DNA of 64,000 nucleotides from Enterococcus moraviensis ATCC BAA-383. GTDB lineage: Bacteria; Bacillota; Bacilli; Lactobacillales; Enterococcaceae. The position numbers and the translations under genes were made by a program. The stretch lies in the NCBI RefSeq assembly GCF_000407445.1, contig NZ_ASWB01000003.1, forward strand, positions 620,001 to 684,000, in the 5' to 3' direction. The stretch's first letter is position 1. Every line of letters begins with the position of its first letter. Of this stretch, positions 30,691-40,030 are shown one piece after another. Below the pieces are notes generated by a model. The model was not told the origin of the DNA and did not search any database. It worked only from the letters and a program-made list of their open reading frames with translations.

Positions 30691-31461
30691 ATGCCGGTTT
30701 ATGAGGGAAACACAATTGAAGAAGCAACAACTAAAGGGTTGCGCGCACTGAATTTATCAAAAGAAGAAGTAGAGATCAACGTAATAGCAGATGCTAAAAA
30801 AGGTTTCTTAGGTTTTGGTAAAAAACTTGCTCAAGTATCGATCGAGCCAACTGTTAGCGAACAAATCGCAGAAGCAGTTGCAGAAACAGTTGAAGATATC
30901 ATTGTTACAGACGAGGAAGTAAAAGCAGAGACAGCTGTTGAAGAATTGCTGTCCGCTAAGTCTGATTCCTCTGAACCGAAAGTCTTGGAAAACCTAAATG
31001 ATGAAGAAGCAATTACGGAGTTAGCGCTGTATTTAACCAATATTTCAAAAGAGTTGAATGCACCAGCATTAGTCCGTTTAGAGCGTAAAGATGGCTTGTT
31101 GGTTTTCCATCTAGATACAGATAAACAAGGGATTTTGATTGGGAAACATGGAAAAGTATTGAATGCAATGCAGTATCTAGCACAAGTATTCGTTCATCGT
31201 GTGGCAGAAAACAAATTATCTGTTGTAGTCAACGTTGGAGACTATCGTGAAAAACGCCAAGCAATTTTACAGCGTCTAGCAGAAAGAACAGCAGAAAAAG
31301 TGAAACAAACTGGACGTCCAGTTTTTCTAGAGCCAATGCCTGCATTTGAACGAAAACAAATTCATTTTACTTTGAGTAAAGATGACCATATCAAAACACA
31401 TTCAGAAGGCGATGAACCTTACCGTTATTTAGTCGTTGAACCTGCAAAAAAACATTACTAA
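30691..31461 (+). CDS. khpB: RNA-binding cell-elongation regulator KhpB (Jag/EloR)
   Basis: The 256-residue protein has a Jag-N domain (residues 1-55, with KKGFLGFG), an acidic linker (about 60-110), a KH domain with ILIGKHGKVLNAMQYL and a C-terminal R3H domain (RRLAERTAEK-type helix, PMPAFERKQIHFTL). It pairs with KhpA to regulate RNAs controlling cell elongation. AAAGGAGG precedes the ATG; a strong terminator follows. Confidence 0.95.
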   Translation: MPVYEGNTIEEATTKGLRALNLSKEEVEINVIADAKKGFLGFGKKLAQVSIEPTVSEQIAEAVAETVEDIIVTDEEVKAETAVEELLSAKSDSSEPKVLENLNDEEAITELALYLTNISKELNAPALVRLERKDGLLVFHLDTDKQGILIGKHGKVLNAMQYLAQVFVHRVAENKLSVVVNVGDYREKRQAILQRLAERTAEKVKQTGRPVFLEPMPAFERKQIHFTLSKDDHIKTHSEGDEPYRYLVVEPAKKHY

Positions 31462-31467
31462 ATCAAT

Positions 31468-31509
31468 AAAAAAGACCCTTTAAAATTATTTTTTTAAAGG
31501 GTCTTTTTT
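31468..31509 (+). terminator. Terminator of rnpA-yidC-khpB
   Basis: A 17-bp stem (AAAAAAGACCCTTTAAA) is followed by a T-run. Confidence 0.92.
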
Positions 31510-31543
31510 TGTTTGGAATAGATAATTTCTTAAAAAAAATACA

Positions 31544-31672
31544 TTGACAAATACTATTAAACAAAGTATATTTTAAACGAAATCATTCTTATCAACGTAC
31601 AAAATACGATGATAAAGTAGTTGGAGCATTCGTGCTTCTTCCAGCCTGGTTCTTTTAGAATCAGGTTTTTTG
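31544..31672 (+). ncRNA. Candidate small RNA with its own promoter and terminator
   Basis: TTGACA (31544-31549), a 17-bp spacer and TATATT (31567-31572) form a near-consensus promoter. No coding frame follows. The expected transcript from about 31579 contains GGAGCA-UUCG-UGCUUC, a stem capped with a UUCG tetraloop (about 31623-31638), and ends at CCTGGTTCT/AGAATCAGG followed by TTTTTT (31645-31671). The product would be about 90 nt. The neighbours are khpB upstream and a convergent minus-strand gene. Confidence 0.7.
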
Positions 31673-31730
31673 TATTTACTGGAAAAGAGAGTGGATCAAA
31701 AGAATACAGTCTTCTAATCAAATGATGAAA

Positions 31731-32072
31731 TTAACCAATATTCGTCTGCGTAAACTGAACTACAGTACCATAAGCAAATATTTCCACGACCCATTTCCCT
31801 TGATATTCCACATATTTTTCTTCAAAGTGACAATTGATCACTGCATCTGCTTCATATTCAAATGCAATGACTTTCAATTGACGATAGACACCACTGAATA
31901 CATCATTTGGATTGACATCTGGTGAAAATAAATCTGTTTCGATTCGATCTGTCGCAAAAACAATATCACGAAGGATATATTTTTTGTTGACGTTTCCTGT
32001 AGATAATGTGATTCCATTTAAACGATTCTCTAATTCTTGTTCATTAAGTTCATCTTTTCTTGTTTGTCTCAT
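31731..32072 (-). CDS. Small YbjQ-like protein
   Basis: The 113-residue protein has GGGAGGTTCC before its ATG. Its C-terminal half (VFSGVYRQLKVIAFEYEADAVINCHFEEKY) resembles the AxxLGADAV-type strand-helix of YbjQ/UPF0145 pentameric proteins, but the match is partial. The N-terminal 30 residues are charged and helical. There is no signal peptide. It sits alone between two candidate RNA genes, so its role is unknown. Confidence 0.6.
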   Translation of the reverse strand: MRQTRKDELNEQELENRLNGITLSTGNVNKKYILRDIVFATDRIETDLFSPDVNPNDVFSGVYRQLKVIAFEYEADAVINCHFEEKYVEYQGKWVVEIFAYGTVVQFTQTNIG

Positions 32073-32162
32073 AATCGGAACCTCCCTACTTTATTACATT
32101 TATTTTAAAGATATCTTAGAATAAATGCAAAGTTAACGAATGGTTCTAACAAATAAACAATG

Positions 32163-32275
32163 TTGCGAAAAAAAAGAAAATATGCTATTCTATGTCATGA
32201 AATTAATAGGAATTGACGCAGTGAAAGTGCTAGATCCAACCTGAAAAAATAAGGGGTGGAGTGGGCGCTTTTTTT
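32163..32275 (+). ncRNA. Candidate small RNA or attenuator upstream of mnmE
   Basis: TTGCGA (32163-32168), a 17-bp spacer and TATTCT (32186-32191) suggest a promoter. The transcript from about 32198 folds AGTGCTAGATCCAACCT against AGGGGTGGAGTGGGCGCT with G-U pairs and three A-G mismatches, and is followed by TTTTTTT (about 32268-32275). It is either a short RNA of about 75 nt or the terminator of a regulated mnmE leader. No classic riboswitch or T-box is recognised. Confidence 0.55.
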
Positions 32276-32314
32276 GTAGCCAAAAATCGAACGATACATA
32301 GTTTAAAAAAATAA

Positions 32315-32353
32315 GAGCTGTTTAATGTAGCAATGACTATCTGACAACAGCTC
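32315..32353 (+). promoter_or_regulatory. Leader hairpin of mnmE
   Basis: GAGCTGTT (32315-32322) pairs with AACAGCTC (32346-32353), 26 nt before the mnmE start. There is no T-tail, so it is not a terminator. Confidence 0.5.
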
Positions 32354-32379
32354 AATCCACCAAGGAAAGGAAGTTAATC

Positions 32380-33777
32380 ATGCAACAAATAACGCTAGAA
32401 TTTGATACGATCGCTGCAATTTCAACGCCTCCCGGTGAAGGAGCGATCAGTATTGTCCGTTTAAGTGGTGACCAAGCAATCGCAATTGCAGACAAAGTTT
32501 ATCGTTCCGGAAGTAAACAACTATTGGATGTGCCGACACATACGATTCATTATGGACATATTCTTGATCCTAAAGATGAAAGTTTGCTAGATGAAGTGAT
32601 GGTTTCTGTCATGCGGGCACCTAAAACATTTACCAGAGAAGATGTGGTGGAAATCAACTGTCATGGCGGTATTGTAGTCGTTAATCAGTTGTTACAACTA
32701 CTATTAAGAGAAGGTGCACGTTTAGCTGAACCAGGAGAGTTTACCAAAAGGGCCTTTTTAAATGGTCGGATGGATTTATCTCAAGCCGAAGCTGTGATGG
32801 ATTTGATTCGGGCAAAAACGGATCGAGCAATGCATGTAGCCTTAGATCAATTAGATGGAAATTTATCTTCGTTGATCCGCTCATTAAGACAGGAAATTTT
32901 AGAAACGCTAGCTCAAGTTGAAGTAAATATTGATTATCCTGAATATGATGACGTAGAGGAATTAACAACAAAATTATTGCTTGAAAAAGCTGGATTTGTG
33001 AAAGCCCAGATAGAAGGATTATTGACAACAGCCAAACAAGGGAAAATTTTACGTGAAGGATTGAGTACAGCAATTATTGGCAGGCCAAATGTTGGAAAAT
33101 CCAGTTTGTTAAATCATTTATTGCGTGAAGAAAAAGCAATCGTAACAGATATTGCGGGCACAACACGTGATGTCATTGAAGAATATGTCAACGTCCGCGG
33201 TGTACCGCTAAAATTGATCGATACAGCTGGTATCAGAGAAACAGAAGATATCGTAGAGCGGATTGGGGTAGAGCGCAGCCGTAAAGCACTAGCGGAATCC
33301 GATTTGATTTTACTCGTTTTGAATCAAAATGAACCCTTAACAGAAGAAGATCGTCAGTTATTAGTTGCAACAGATGGCTTAAAACGTGTAATTTTGTTAA
33401 ATAAAATGGATTTACCATCTCAATTAGATCGAGAAGAATTAATGCAACTTGTTAAAAATGAAGAAATTTTACCAGTATCCGTTTTATCTAATACAGGGTT
33501 GGAACAATTAGAATTAAAAATTGCAGATCTATTTTTCGGTGGTCAAACAGGGGAAAAAGATGCGACCTACGTATCCAATACTCGTCATATCGCCTTACTA
33601 GATCAAGCAGCCATAGCATTAGATGAAGTGATTCGAGGAATTGAAGCTGGAATGCCAGTGGATCTCGTTCAAATGGACATGACTCGTTGCTGGGACTTTT
33701 TAGGTGAAATCGTCGGTGACAGTGTCCAAGATGAACTGATCACGCAATTATTCAGTCAATTTTGTTTAGGAAAATAG
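32380..33777 (+). CDS. mnmE: tRNA modification GTPase MnmE
   Basis: The 465-residue protein has an N-terminal folate-binding domain ([20 protein letters not shown]), a helical domain and an inserted G domain ([26 protein letters not shown]), ending in FCLGK, whose Cys is the conserved C-terminal residue. With MnmG it makes the cmnm5 modification of wobble U34. AAGGAAAGGAAG precedes the ATG. It is 13 bp from mnmG. Confidence 0.98.
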   Translation: MQQITLEFDTIAAISTPPGEGAISIVRLSGDQAIAIADKVYRSGSKQLLDVPTHTIHYGHILDPKDESLLDEVMVSVMRAPKTFTREDVVEINCHGGIVVVNQLLQLLLREGARLAEPGEFTKRAFLNGRMDLSQAEAVMDLIRAKTDRAMHVALDQLDGNLSSLIRSLRQEILETLAQVEVNIDYPEYDDVEELTTKLLLEKAGFVKAQIEGLLTTAKQGKILREGLSTAIIGRPNVGKSSLLNHLLREEKAIVTDIAGTTRDVIEEYVNVRGVPLKLIDTAGIRETEDIVERIGVERSRKALAESDLILLVLNQNEPLTEEDRQLLVATDGLKRVILLNKMDLPSQLDREELMQLVKNEEILPVSVLSNTGLEQLELKIADLFFGGQTGEKDATYVSNTRHIALLDQAAIALDEVIRGIEAGMPVDLVQMDMTRCWDFLGEIVGDSVQDELITQLFSQFCLGK

Positions 33778-33790
33778 AAAGGAAGAGTCG

Positions 33791-35689
33791 ATGAATCAAT
33801 TTAAAGCAGAATCTTATGATGTAATCGTAGTCGGAGCAGGTCATGCAGGATCAGAGGCCGCTTTAGCATCCGCTCGTATGGGCAGCAAAACGCTGCTTCT
33901 AACAATCAATTTAGATATGGTGGCCTTTATGCCATGTAACCCATCTGTAGGAGGTCCAGCAAAAGGCGTCGTAGTTCGAGAAATCGATGCACTGGGCGGC
34001 GAAATGGGTCATAATATAGACAAAACATACATCCAAATGCGGATGCTAAACACCGGAAAAGGTCCGGCCGTTCGTGCCCTGCGCGCCCAAGCGGACAAAC
34101 ACGCCTACGCTACTGAAATGAAACACACGATCGAACGTACTGATAACCTATCATTACGCCAAGGTATCGTGGAACGTTTGATTGTAGAAGATGGTATTTG
34201 CAAAGGCGTTATCACAACAACAGGTGCACAATACCAAAGTAAAGCCGTGATCATTACAGCAGGAACAGCACTTCGTGGCGAAATCATCATCGGTGAACTA
34301 AAATATTCTTCAGGACCCAATAATTCATTACCATCGATTGGGTTAGCGGATCACTTAAAAGAACTAGGACTAGAAATGGATCGCTTCAAAACAGGAACAC
34401 CGCCTCGCGTGAAATCTAGCACGATCGATTATTCTGTCACAGAAGAACAACCTGGTGATGAGCAACCGAATCATTTTAGTTTCAGCACGCCAGATGATGC
34501 CTATAATTTAGATCAACGTTCTTGTTGGTTAACTTATACCAATGAAGGAACCCATGAAATCATTCAAGACAATCTACATCGTGCACCGATGTTTACTGGA
34601 ATCGTTGAAGGAGTGGGGGCTCGTTATTGTCCATCGATCGAAGATAAAATCGTTCGATTCTCTGATAAGCCTCGTCATCAATTGTTCTTAGAACCAGAAG
34701 GATTGAACACAGAAGAAGTGTACGTTCAAGGGCTTTCTACTTCTTTACCAGAAGATGTTCAAACGGATATCCTACACTCAATTGCAGGATTGGAAAAAGC
34801 TGAAATGATGCGTACTGGTTATGCGATCGAGTATGATGTTGTCGTTCCGCATCAATTACGCCCAACACTTGAAACGAAAGTGATCGATGGTCTATTTACA
34901 GCTGGTCAAACAAATGGTACAAGCGGATATGAAGAAGCTGCAGGACAAGGACTGATTGCAGGAATCAATGCTGCGCTAAAAGTCCAAGGCAAAGAACCAT
35001 TTGTAATGAAACGTAGCGATGGCTATATCGGTGTCATGATTGATGACTTAGTGACAAAAGGGACAAATGAACCTTATCGTTTACTAACATCAAGAGCTGA
35101 ATATCGTTTGATTTTACGTCATGATAATGCCGATTTACGTTTAACAGAGCAAGGATATGCCATTGGCTTAGTCAAAGAGGACCAATATAAAGCTTATCTT
35201 GAAAAGAAAAAAGCAGTCGAAACTGAAATTGCTCGCTTAAATTCAGTTAGAGTGAAGCCTACAGCGGACGTACAAGCGTTCTTAGAAGCGAAAGGTTCTG
35301 TTCCGTTGAAAGATGGGGTCTTAGCCGGAGACTTCTTAAAACGCCCAGAAATGAGCTATCATGAAGTGACACAATTTATCCCAGCAACTGAAGTAGAGTT
35401 GGATAATAAAGTGATCGAACAAGTAGAAATACAATTAAAATACGAAGGCTACATCAAAAAAGCATTAGAAAAAGTCGATAAATTAAAACGAATGGAAGCC
35501 AAACGAATTCCAGAAAATATCGACTATGCTGCAATCAATGGCTTAGCAACAGAAGCCAAACAAAAACTTCAAAAAATCCAACCAGAAACAATTGCCCAAG
35601 CAAGTAGAATCAGTGGTGTCAATCCAGCTGATGTATCGATTTTGATGGTATATATTGAACAAGGGAAGATTGCGAAGGTTAAGCCTTAG
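33791..35689 (+). CDS. mnmG: tRNA uridine 5-carboxymethylaminomethyl modification enzyme MnmG (GidA)
   Basis: The 632-residue FAD protein begins with the dinucleotide motif [19 protein letters not shown] and has the MnmG blocks [28 protein letters not shown] and [12 protein letters not shown], plus the C-terminal helical MnmE-binding region. AAAGGAAG precedes the ATG. It is the last gene of the core region; accessory DNA begins beyond its terminator. Confidence 0.98.
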   Translation: MNQFKAESYDVIVVGAGHAGSEAALASARMGSKTLLLTINLDMVAFMPCNPSVGGPAKGVVVREIDALGGEMGHNIDKTYIQMRMLNTGKGPAVRALRAQADKHAYATEMKHTIERTDNLSLRQGIVERLIVEDGICKGVITTTGAQYQSKAVIITAGTALRGEIIIGELKYSSGPNNSLPSIGLADHLKELGLEMDRFKTGTPPRVKSSTIDYSVTEEQPGDEQPNHFSFSTPDDAYNLDQRSCWLTYTNEGTHEIIQDNLHRAPMFTGIVEGVGARYCPSIEDKIVRFSDKPRHQLFLEPEGLNTEEVYVQGLSTSLPEDVQTDILHSIAGLEKAEMMRTGYAIEYDVVVPHQLRPTLETKVIDGLFTAGQTNGTSGYEEAAGQGLIAGINAALKVQGKEPFVMKRSDGYIGVMIDDLVTKGTNEPYRLLTSRAEYRLILRHDNADLRLTEQGYAIGLVKEDQYKAYLEKKKAVETEIARLNSVRVKPTADVQAFLEAKGSVPLKDGVLAGDFLKRPEMSYHEVTQFIPATEVELDNKVIEQVEIQLKYEGYIKKALEKVDKLKRMEAKRIPENIDYAAINGLATEAKQKLQKIQPETIAQASRISGVNPADVSILMVYIEQGKIAKVKP

Positions 35690-36040
35690 AATGCTTATGT
35701 ACCAATAGATACATGCTGTTCAATATAAACCAAATCAATTTTGAATAAGATGTTGAATAGGGTTTTTTAAAAGACATGTATTTAGAAAAGTTTTCAGCAG
35801 ACTCATTTTGTTTAGCATGAGTGACTTTAATATAGAGATAGGTCGTAATTTTTTTAGATTTATGACCTAGTCTTTTTGACTCTCTTCATCACATTATTAG
35901 CATATGATTTATATAGATATTGATTTTTATTTGTTAATACAAAATTACAAAAAACTACATTTTCATTGAAATCTTGAGCTCGTATACCGAGTTAAAATTT
36001 TTCTTTGATAATGTGGTTTTTCATTCTTTAAGGGTCTCAC
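35690..36040. other. Junction between core and accessory DNA
   Basis: Apart from the mnmG terminator this 350-bp AT-rich stretch holds no recognised gene. The usual small partner genes found upstream of LXG toxins are absent. Confidence 0.5.
35838..35876 (+). terminator. Terminator of mnmE-mnmG
   Basis: TAGGTCGTAA and TTATGACCTA pair (one G-U), followed by TCTTTTT. Confidence 0.72.
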
Positions 36041-37794
36041 ATGAAACGAATGGAGCCTGTTACAGAATAAGAATTTGATGAAGCATTTAATTATTTAAAA
36101 TCTAAGGATTATTACAAACAAGTATTCAGTCTTTTTTATCAGCACCATTATCTAGTAAGGCATATGATTCGGCCAAAAGCTATTTCATAGTGGCTTACAC
36201 GCCATTGTGTCAATCTGCTATAATGACAGGAGAAGCACTAGAAAGTGCGAATAAACGCCTACTTAGCGATTATCAGAGTATGGTTTGTGGAATTGATACG
36301 ATCGAAGATGAAATTTTAGAACAAATCGATCGGTTCGAAGAGGTCAAACGAGATATTAAGCAACAAATGAGCACAACGAAAACAATGCGCCCTGATTTAG
36401 AACGGCGTTATATCAATGCCTGTGAGATTATTGAGAAGCGGCAGGAAAAATTGAAGAAGTTTCATCAATATAATGTCCATTCAGCAACTATTTTTTCCGA
36501 TTATGAATCATGTGAAGCAGAATTTAATGCAGGTTTGAATCAAGTAGCAAACTGCAAAGCTTGGAATCCAGCAACAGGAACGTTTGATATGACTCGTTTA
36601 AATATGAGCTGGGCGAAACCAATCAATGAACGATGGAAAGCTCGAGCAAAAGAGCTGGAAAATCGAGCAAAAGCTAAACGAGATAATTGGGAAAAACAAG
36701 TAAAAGCAGAAGGCTTAAAATTACAAGGCGAATTGGATAAACGCAAATATATGCTTGTTGATATTAATGGGACGAAAAGATGGATGTGGGTCATTGATCC
36801 AACACGTATCACGCAAGAAGATTTCCAAGTGAATGAAGCCTATGATTTGTGGATCAAAAATCAGATCGAACTTTATGGCAGAGATGCGGTTTTTGGCAAA
36901 GAAGAACCTGATTATTTAACGAGATTAGCGATTGAATTACGAGATGGGAAAAATTATGATACAGGAAAACCCTTAACGGATCTTGAAAAAGCGCAACGTT
37001 GGGCAACTATTGCAAGTATGATTGCCGCGACAGGGATTGCAGGCTATTATGCAAATAAGCCTTTGACTGCGGGGCAAGTTACGCCTAAGAGTAAGAAAGC
37101 TAGTGGACCTAAGTGTTTTGTTTCAGGAACCCTTATTTTAACAGAACAAGGACATAAACCAATTGAATCTATTCAAATAGGTGAAAAAGTTTTTGCAAAG
37201 CATGAAAACTCTAATATTCAGTCTTATGAAAAAGTTGTTCAATTATTTGTTAGTGACACTAGCAGAATTGTTCGAATTATTGTTGGTAATGAAATAATTG
37301 AAACCACTGAAGAGCATCCATTCTATTTGATAAACAAAGGATGGGTAAAGGCCAAAGAATTAGCGTGTAATGACAATTTGATTGATAGTTTAGGAAATAC
37401 ATTGCTAATCACCGATATTCAAATTATCTGTCTGAATAAACCTATTAAGGTATATAATTTTGAAGTAGAGAATGCTCATACTTATTTTGTTTCTAATTTG
37501 AGTATATTAGTTCATAACATATGTGATGATGCTCTAAATAAATGGCATAAGGGGACTTTTGCTGATTCGGAAGCTTCTTTGACAAAGCATTTTGAGAAGC
37601 ATGGAGCAGAAGTTAAAGCTAACTCTCTTGAACAATATTTGAATAAAGCAGAAGATTTTAGTCGTAAACTAAAAGGCGCACGAACAAAAAAAATAGATTA
37701 TCCTACACCTAATGTAGTAAGATATTACAAAAATGGGAAATACATTGATATTCATAAGCCGACAGGAAAAATAATATCATTTGGAAAACAATAA
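36041..37794 (+). pseudogene. LXG-type polymorphic toxin with Hint domain, N-terminus broken
   Basis: An LXG protein (type VII substrate family) is readable from ATG at 36041 (MKRMEPVTE) but has a TAA at 36068-36070 and loses frame in a T6 run (36132-36137); one extra T would join YYKQVFSLF to LSAPLSSKAYDSAKSYF. From about 36142 the frame is open to 37794. The helical LXG region covers the first 300 codons, then a pretoxin Hint domain (CFVSGTLILTEQG through NAHTYFVSN, VHN) and a toxin tip with HFEKHGAEV, EQYLNKAEDF and GKIISFGK, resembling BECR-fold RNases. A shorter protein from GTG at 36190 lacks the N-terminal export region. Confidence 0.82.
36656..36697. repeat. 42-bp repeat, copy inside the LXG gene
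   Basis: This segment (starting TGGAAAATCGAGCAAAAGCT) recurs at 39185-39226 with one mismatch. It encodes ENRAKAKRDNW in the LXG helical region. Confidence 0.92.
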
Positions 37795-37809
37795 AAGGAG
37801 AATAAAGTT

Positions 37810-38151
37810 ATGTGGAAAAATTTATCTTTAAAAAATGTTTCAAAAATCGAGCGATGTGTTGGTGAATATAATATATGGATGGTAGGAATTCTTCCATATG
37901 GTAAAATGAAAGTGAAAATTTATGAAGATAATTCAGGTACGTTTTCTGGTTATACAGATATTAATATAAAATTGAGGTCTGATGATAATTATCCAGAATC
38001 TGCTGTTGGTTTTGGTAAAACTCAGCAGGAAGCGTTGAGTGAAACGATAAAGAATTTTAATGAGCTGTTAGAAAGAGAATATCCAGAAGAAGAGTTTCCA
38101 GAAGGCTTATCAGGAGATTGTATTGAATATACAGAACCATCAGACTTCTAG
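37810..38151 (+). CDS. Probable immunity protein for the LXG toxin
   Basis: The 113-residue acidic protein starts 15 bp after the toxin stop with AAAGGAG upstream. Beta-rich N-terminal half (WMVGILPYGKMKVKIYED) and acidic C-terminus (EREYPEEEFPEGLSGD). Position directly after a toxin tip and low pI suit an immunity protein binding a basic RNase tip. The family is not recognised. Confidence 0.65.
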   Translation: MWKNLSLKNVSKIERCVGEYNIWMVGILPYGKMKVKIYEDNSGTFSGYTDINIKLRSDDNYPESAVGFGKTQQEALSETIKNFNELLEREYPEEEFPEGLSGDCIEYTEPSDF

Positions 38152-38274
38152 CAACATAAAAATAAAAAAAGAGGCGCTTTACTATTTGATTGGCGTCGGA
38201 TAGTAAATGTAATTGCTAAATAATTTTCATGGTAGCTTTATAAGAGGTTTAAAGTATAGAAAAGGAACTATTTT

Positions 38275-38985
38275 ATGAATTTATCTGATCGAGTAAATCA
38301 AGTGTTAGAAGAAAGAAGAGAAATAAGTTTAAATTATGATTATGGAGTAGAAAATAGTTGGGAAAAATTGACAGCTATATTGTCAGAAAATGAAGTAAAG
38401 ACAATAAATTATTTAATGGGCTGTTCAAAAGATAATGTTTATTGGATTAGTGAAGTTTTTGAAGATATATCTGAAAGACTACAGAGTAGAAAATTTATCG
38501 AATGCTTGAGGGGGTTAGACCAAAAGTTTTCTGATTTGAATTTAACATATCATATTGATGTTGCGGAAGATTATATAAAATATGATAAGCTAACATCTAA
38601 TACGATTTTTGAATTATCAAAAGAAAAATTTGATATCTTAAGTAAAGAAATGAAGAATAATAATTGCTATACTGTTGAACTAGATGGTAAGCAGATACAA
38701 AGTAAAGAACAGTTTTTTCAAAGTGTGAAAGAAAAATTCGATCTTTCGGACGTTTCAGGATGGGATTCGCTTACTGACTGGATGACGGATTTAAGTTGGA
38801 TTGATAATAATTGCTTTAAAATAATTATATATAACTATTCTGAGTTTTTAAGTGAGGATAAAAACACAAAGGAACTTTTTATTGAGATCTTTCAAGATGA
38901 CATCTTATTATTTTGGGAAAAAGAGGTAGTAGATACTGTAGTGGATGGTAAAACAAAGAGTTTCAACGTGTACTTAATTGATTAG
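38275..38985 (+). CDS. Orphan immunity protein with barstar-like C-terminus
   Basis: The 236-residue protein has two parts. Residues 1-125 are helical (SENEVKTINYLMG, VYWISEVFEDISERLQS), similar in style to immunity proteins found beside Rhs and LXG tips. Residues about 135-225 look barstar-like: YTVELDGKQIQSKEQFFQSV, then DLSDVSGWDSLTDWMTDLSW and FKIIIYNYSEF. Barstar blocks barnase-type RNases. No barnase-like tip is nearby, so it is an orphan. It has AAAGGAA upstream and a terminator after it. Confidence 0.7.
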   Translation: MNLSDRVNQVLEERREISLNYDYGVENSWEKLTAILSENEVKTINYLMGCSKDNVYWISEVFEDISERLQSRKFIECLRGLDQKFSDLNLTYHIDVAEDYIKYDKLTSNTIFELSKEKFDILSKEMKNNNCYTVELDGKQIQSKEQFFQSVKEKFDLSDVSGWDSLTDWMTDLSWIDNNCFKIIIYNYSEFLSEDKNTKELFIEIFQDDILLFWEKEVVDTVVDGKTKSFNVYLID

Positions 38986-39120
38986 GAATAATAAAAAAAT
39001 ATTAACTCTCCTATGAGAATTATTGGATGTTAGAGTGAATATTATGAAAGTGAAAATGGTTTATCACGTTAACTAAGATAGAGCTGACCTAAAATAATAA
39101 GTGCAGTAACATAAAAGTAT

Positions 39121-39155
39121 ATTAGGCTACTGATAATTGGTAGCCTAATTTTTGT
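39121..39155 (+). terminator. Terminator after the barstar-like gene
   Basis: ATTAGGCTAC and GTAGCCTAAT (10-bp stem) are followed by TTTTTG. The rest of 38986-39184 has no recognised gene. Confidence 0.82.
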
Positions 39156-39184
39156 GAATTCACTCTTTTATCATAATTAATGTA

Positions 39185-39226
39185 TGGAAAATCGAGCAAA
39201 AGCTAAACGAGATAATTGGAAAAAAC
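39185..39226. repeat. 42-bp repeat, displaced copy next to the orphan toxin tip
   Basis: Matches 36656-36697 with one mismatch. It is the scar of an LXG gene end: downstream of it the LXG reading frame soon stops, and the toxin tip frame is different. Confidence 0.92.
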
Positions 39227-39232
39227 TATACA

Positions 39233-39553
39233 TTGGATAGAAATAAGAGTAAGGGTAACTGGGGCGTTAAGATTCCTAGTGGAATTAATCTTAGAACTGT
39301 TATTAAAAATGGTGGAAAAATGCCAAATCATATAGTTATCCAAAAGGGAGGGCTATCTAAAGATGGGAAACCAAACTCTTCTGCAGATATTCTTAATCCT
39401 GATGGGAGTGTTAAACAACGAAGATATTATGATGAAAAGGGTAGAGCTACAGAAGATATAGATTTCAATCACTCAGATGATGGAACTCATGAGTTTCCAC
39501 ATAGACACAAATGGGATTGGTCAAATCCTGAAAAGCCAAAAAGATTAAAGTGA
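39233..39553 (+). CDS. Orphan polymorphic-toxin C-terminal domain
   Basis: The 106-residue frame (TTG at 39233, no good ribosome site) lacks any N-terminal delivery domain. It contains KQRRYYDEKGRATEDIDFNH and EFPHRHKWDW, a conserved-looking Tyr-Asp/His-rich arrangement seen in C-terminal tips of polymorphic toxins. It is followed 13 bp later by a probable immunity gene. It is best read as a displaced tip that can be recombined onto the LXG gene rather than an expressed protein. Confidence 0.6.
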   Translation: MDRNKSKGNWGVKIPSGINLRTVIKNGGKMPNHIVIQKGGLSKDGKPNSSADILNPDGSVKQRRYYDEKGRATEDIDFNHSDDGTHEFPHRHKWDWSNPEKPKRLK

Positions 39554-39566
39554 GGATGAATAATAG

Positions 39567-39947
39567 ATGGAATGGAAAATTTTAGAAACACAATCTGATA
39601 TAGACGAATTAATGCAATCGCTAGATAATTTTCATGATAGTTGTATAAAAGATTTGAAATATACAAGTGGTACTTATGTAGATGAAGATTTTTCTATGAT
39701 AATGAACACGGATCCCGTTGTAAATCTATTTATTCAAAGACAATCAGAATTTATGACAACGATTGAATTTTGTTTAGAGGGTCTTAGTCAGTTTCATATA
39801 AATAATATTTTAGATTCAACATTAGAAATATTCGAAGCTAGCTTCTTTGAAAAAGAGGGGAATTTTTATTGGTATAGTAGCGATGACATTGAGGATGAAA
39901 GTGCTACAAGTTTTATATGTAAAAAAATTAAGTGGAGAGAGCTCTAA
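39567..39947 (+). CDS. Probable immunity protein for the orphan tip
   Basis: The 126-residue acidic protein (MEWKILETQSDIDELMQSLD, FHDSCIKDLKY, MTTIEFCLEGLSQFHI) has GAGGATGAA upstream. I know the MEWKIL...FHDSCIKELKY pattern from genes next to toxins with a DID...H-H-W tip, so it is assigned as immunity. No signal or membrane segment is present. Confidence 0.65.
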   Translation: MEWKILETQSDIDELMQSLDNFHDSCIKDLKYTSGTYVDEDFSMIMNTDPVVNLFIQRQSEFMTTIEFCLEGLSQFHINNILDSTLEIFEASFFEKEGNFYWYSSDDIEDESATSFICKKIKWREL

Positions 39948-40030
39948 GTCATGAGGGCAAAGAAACACTATGATGTAGACGATTACATGATAAACGTAAT
40001 AGTAGAGTTTATAACATTTTCATAGTTTAA

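Noticed and set aside
32198-32275. T-box riboswitch reading of the mnmE leader (AAGGGGTGGAGTGGGCGC resembles the T-box core)
   Set aside because: The match to the T-box core is poor, the leader is too short, no specifier loop is visible and mnmE is not an amino-acid-related target.
36028-36050. parS-like TCTCACATGAAACG before the LXG gene
   Set aside because: Several mismatches, and it is not palindromic over 16 bp.
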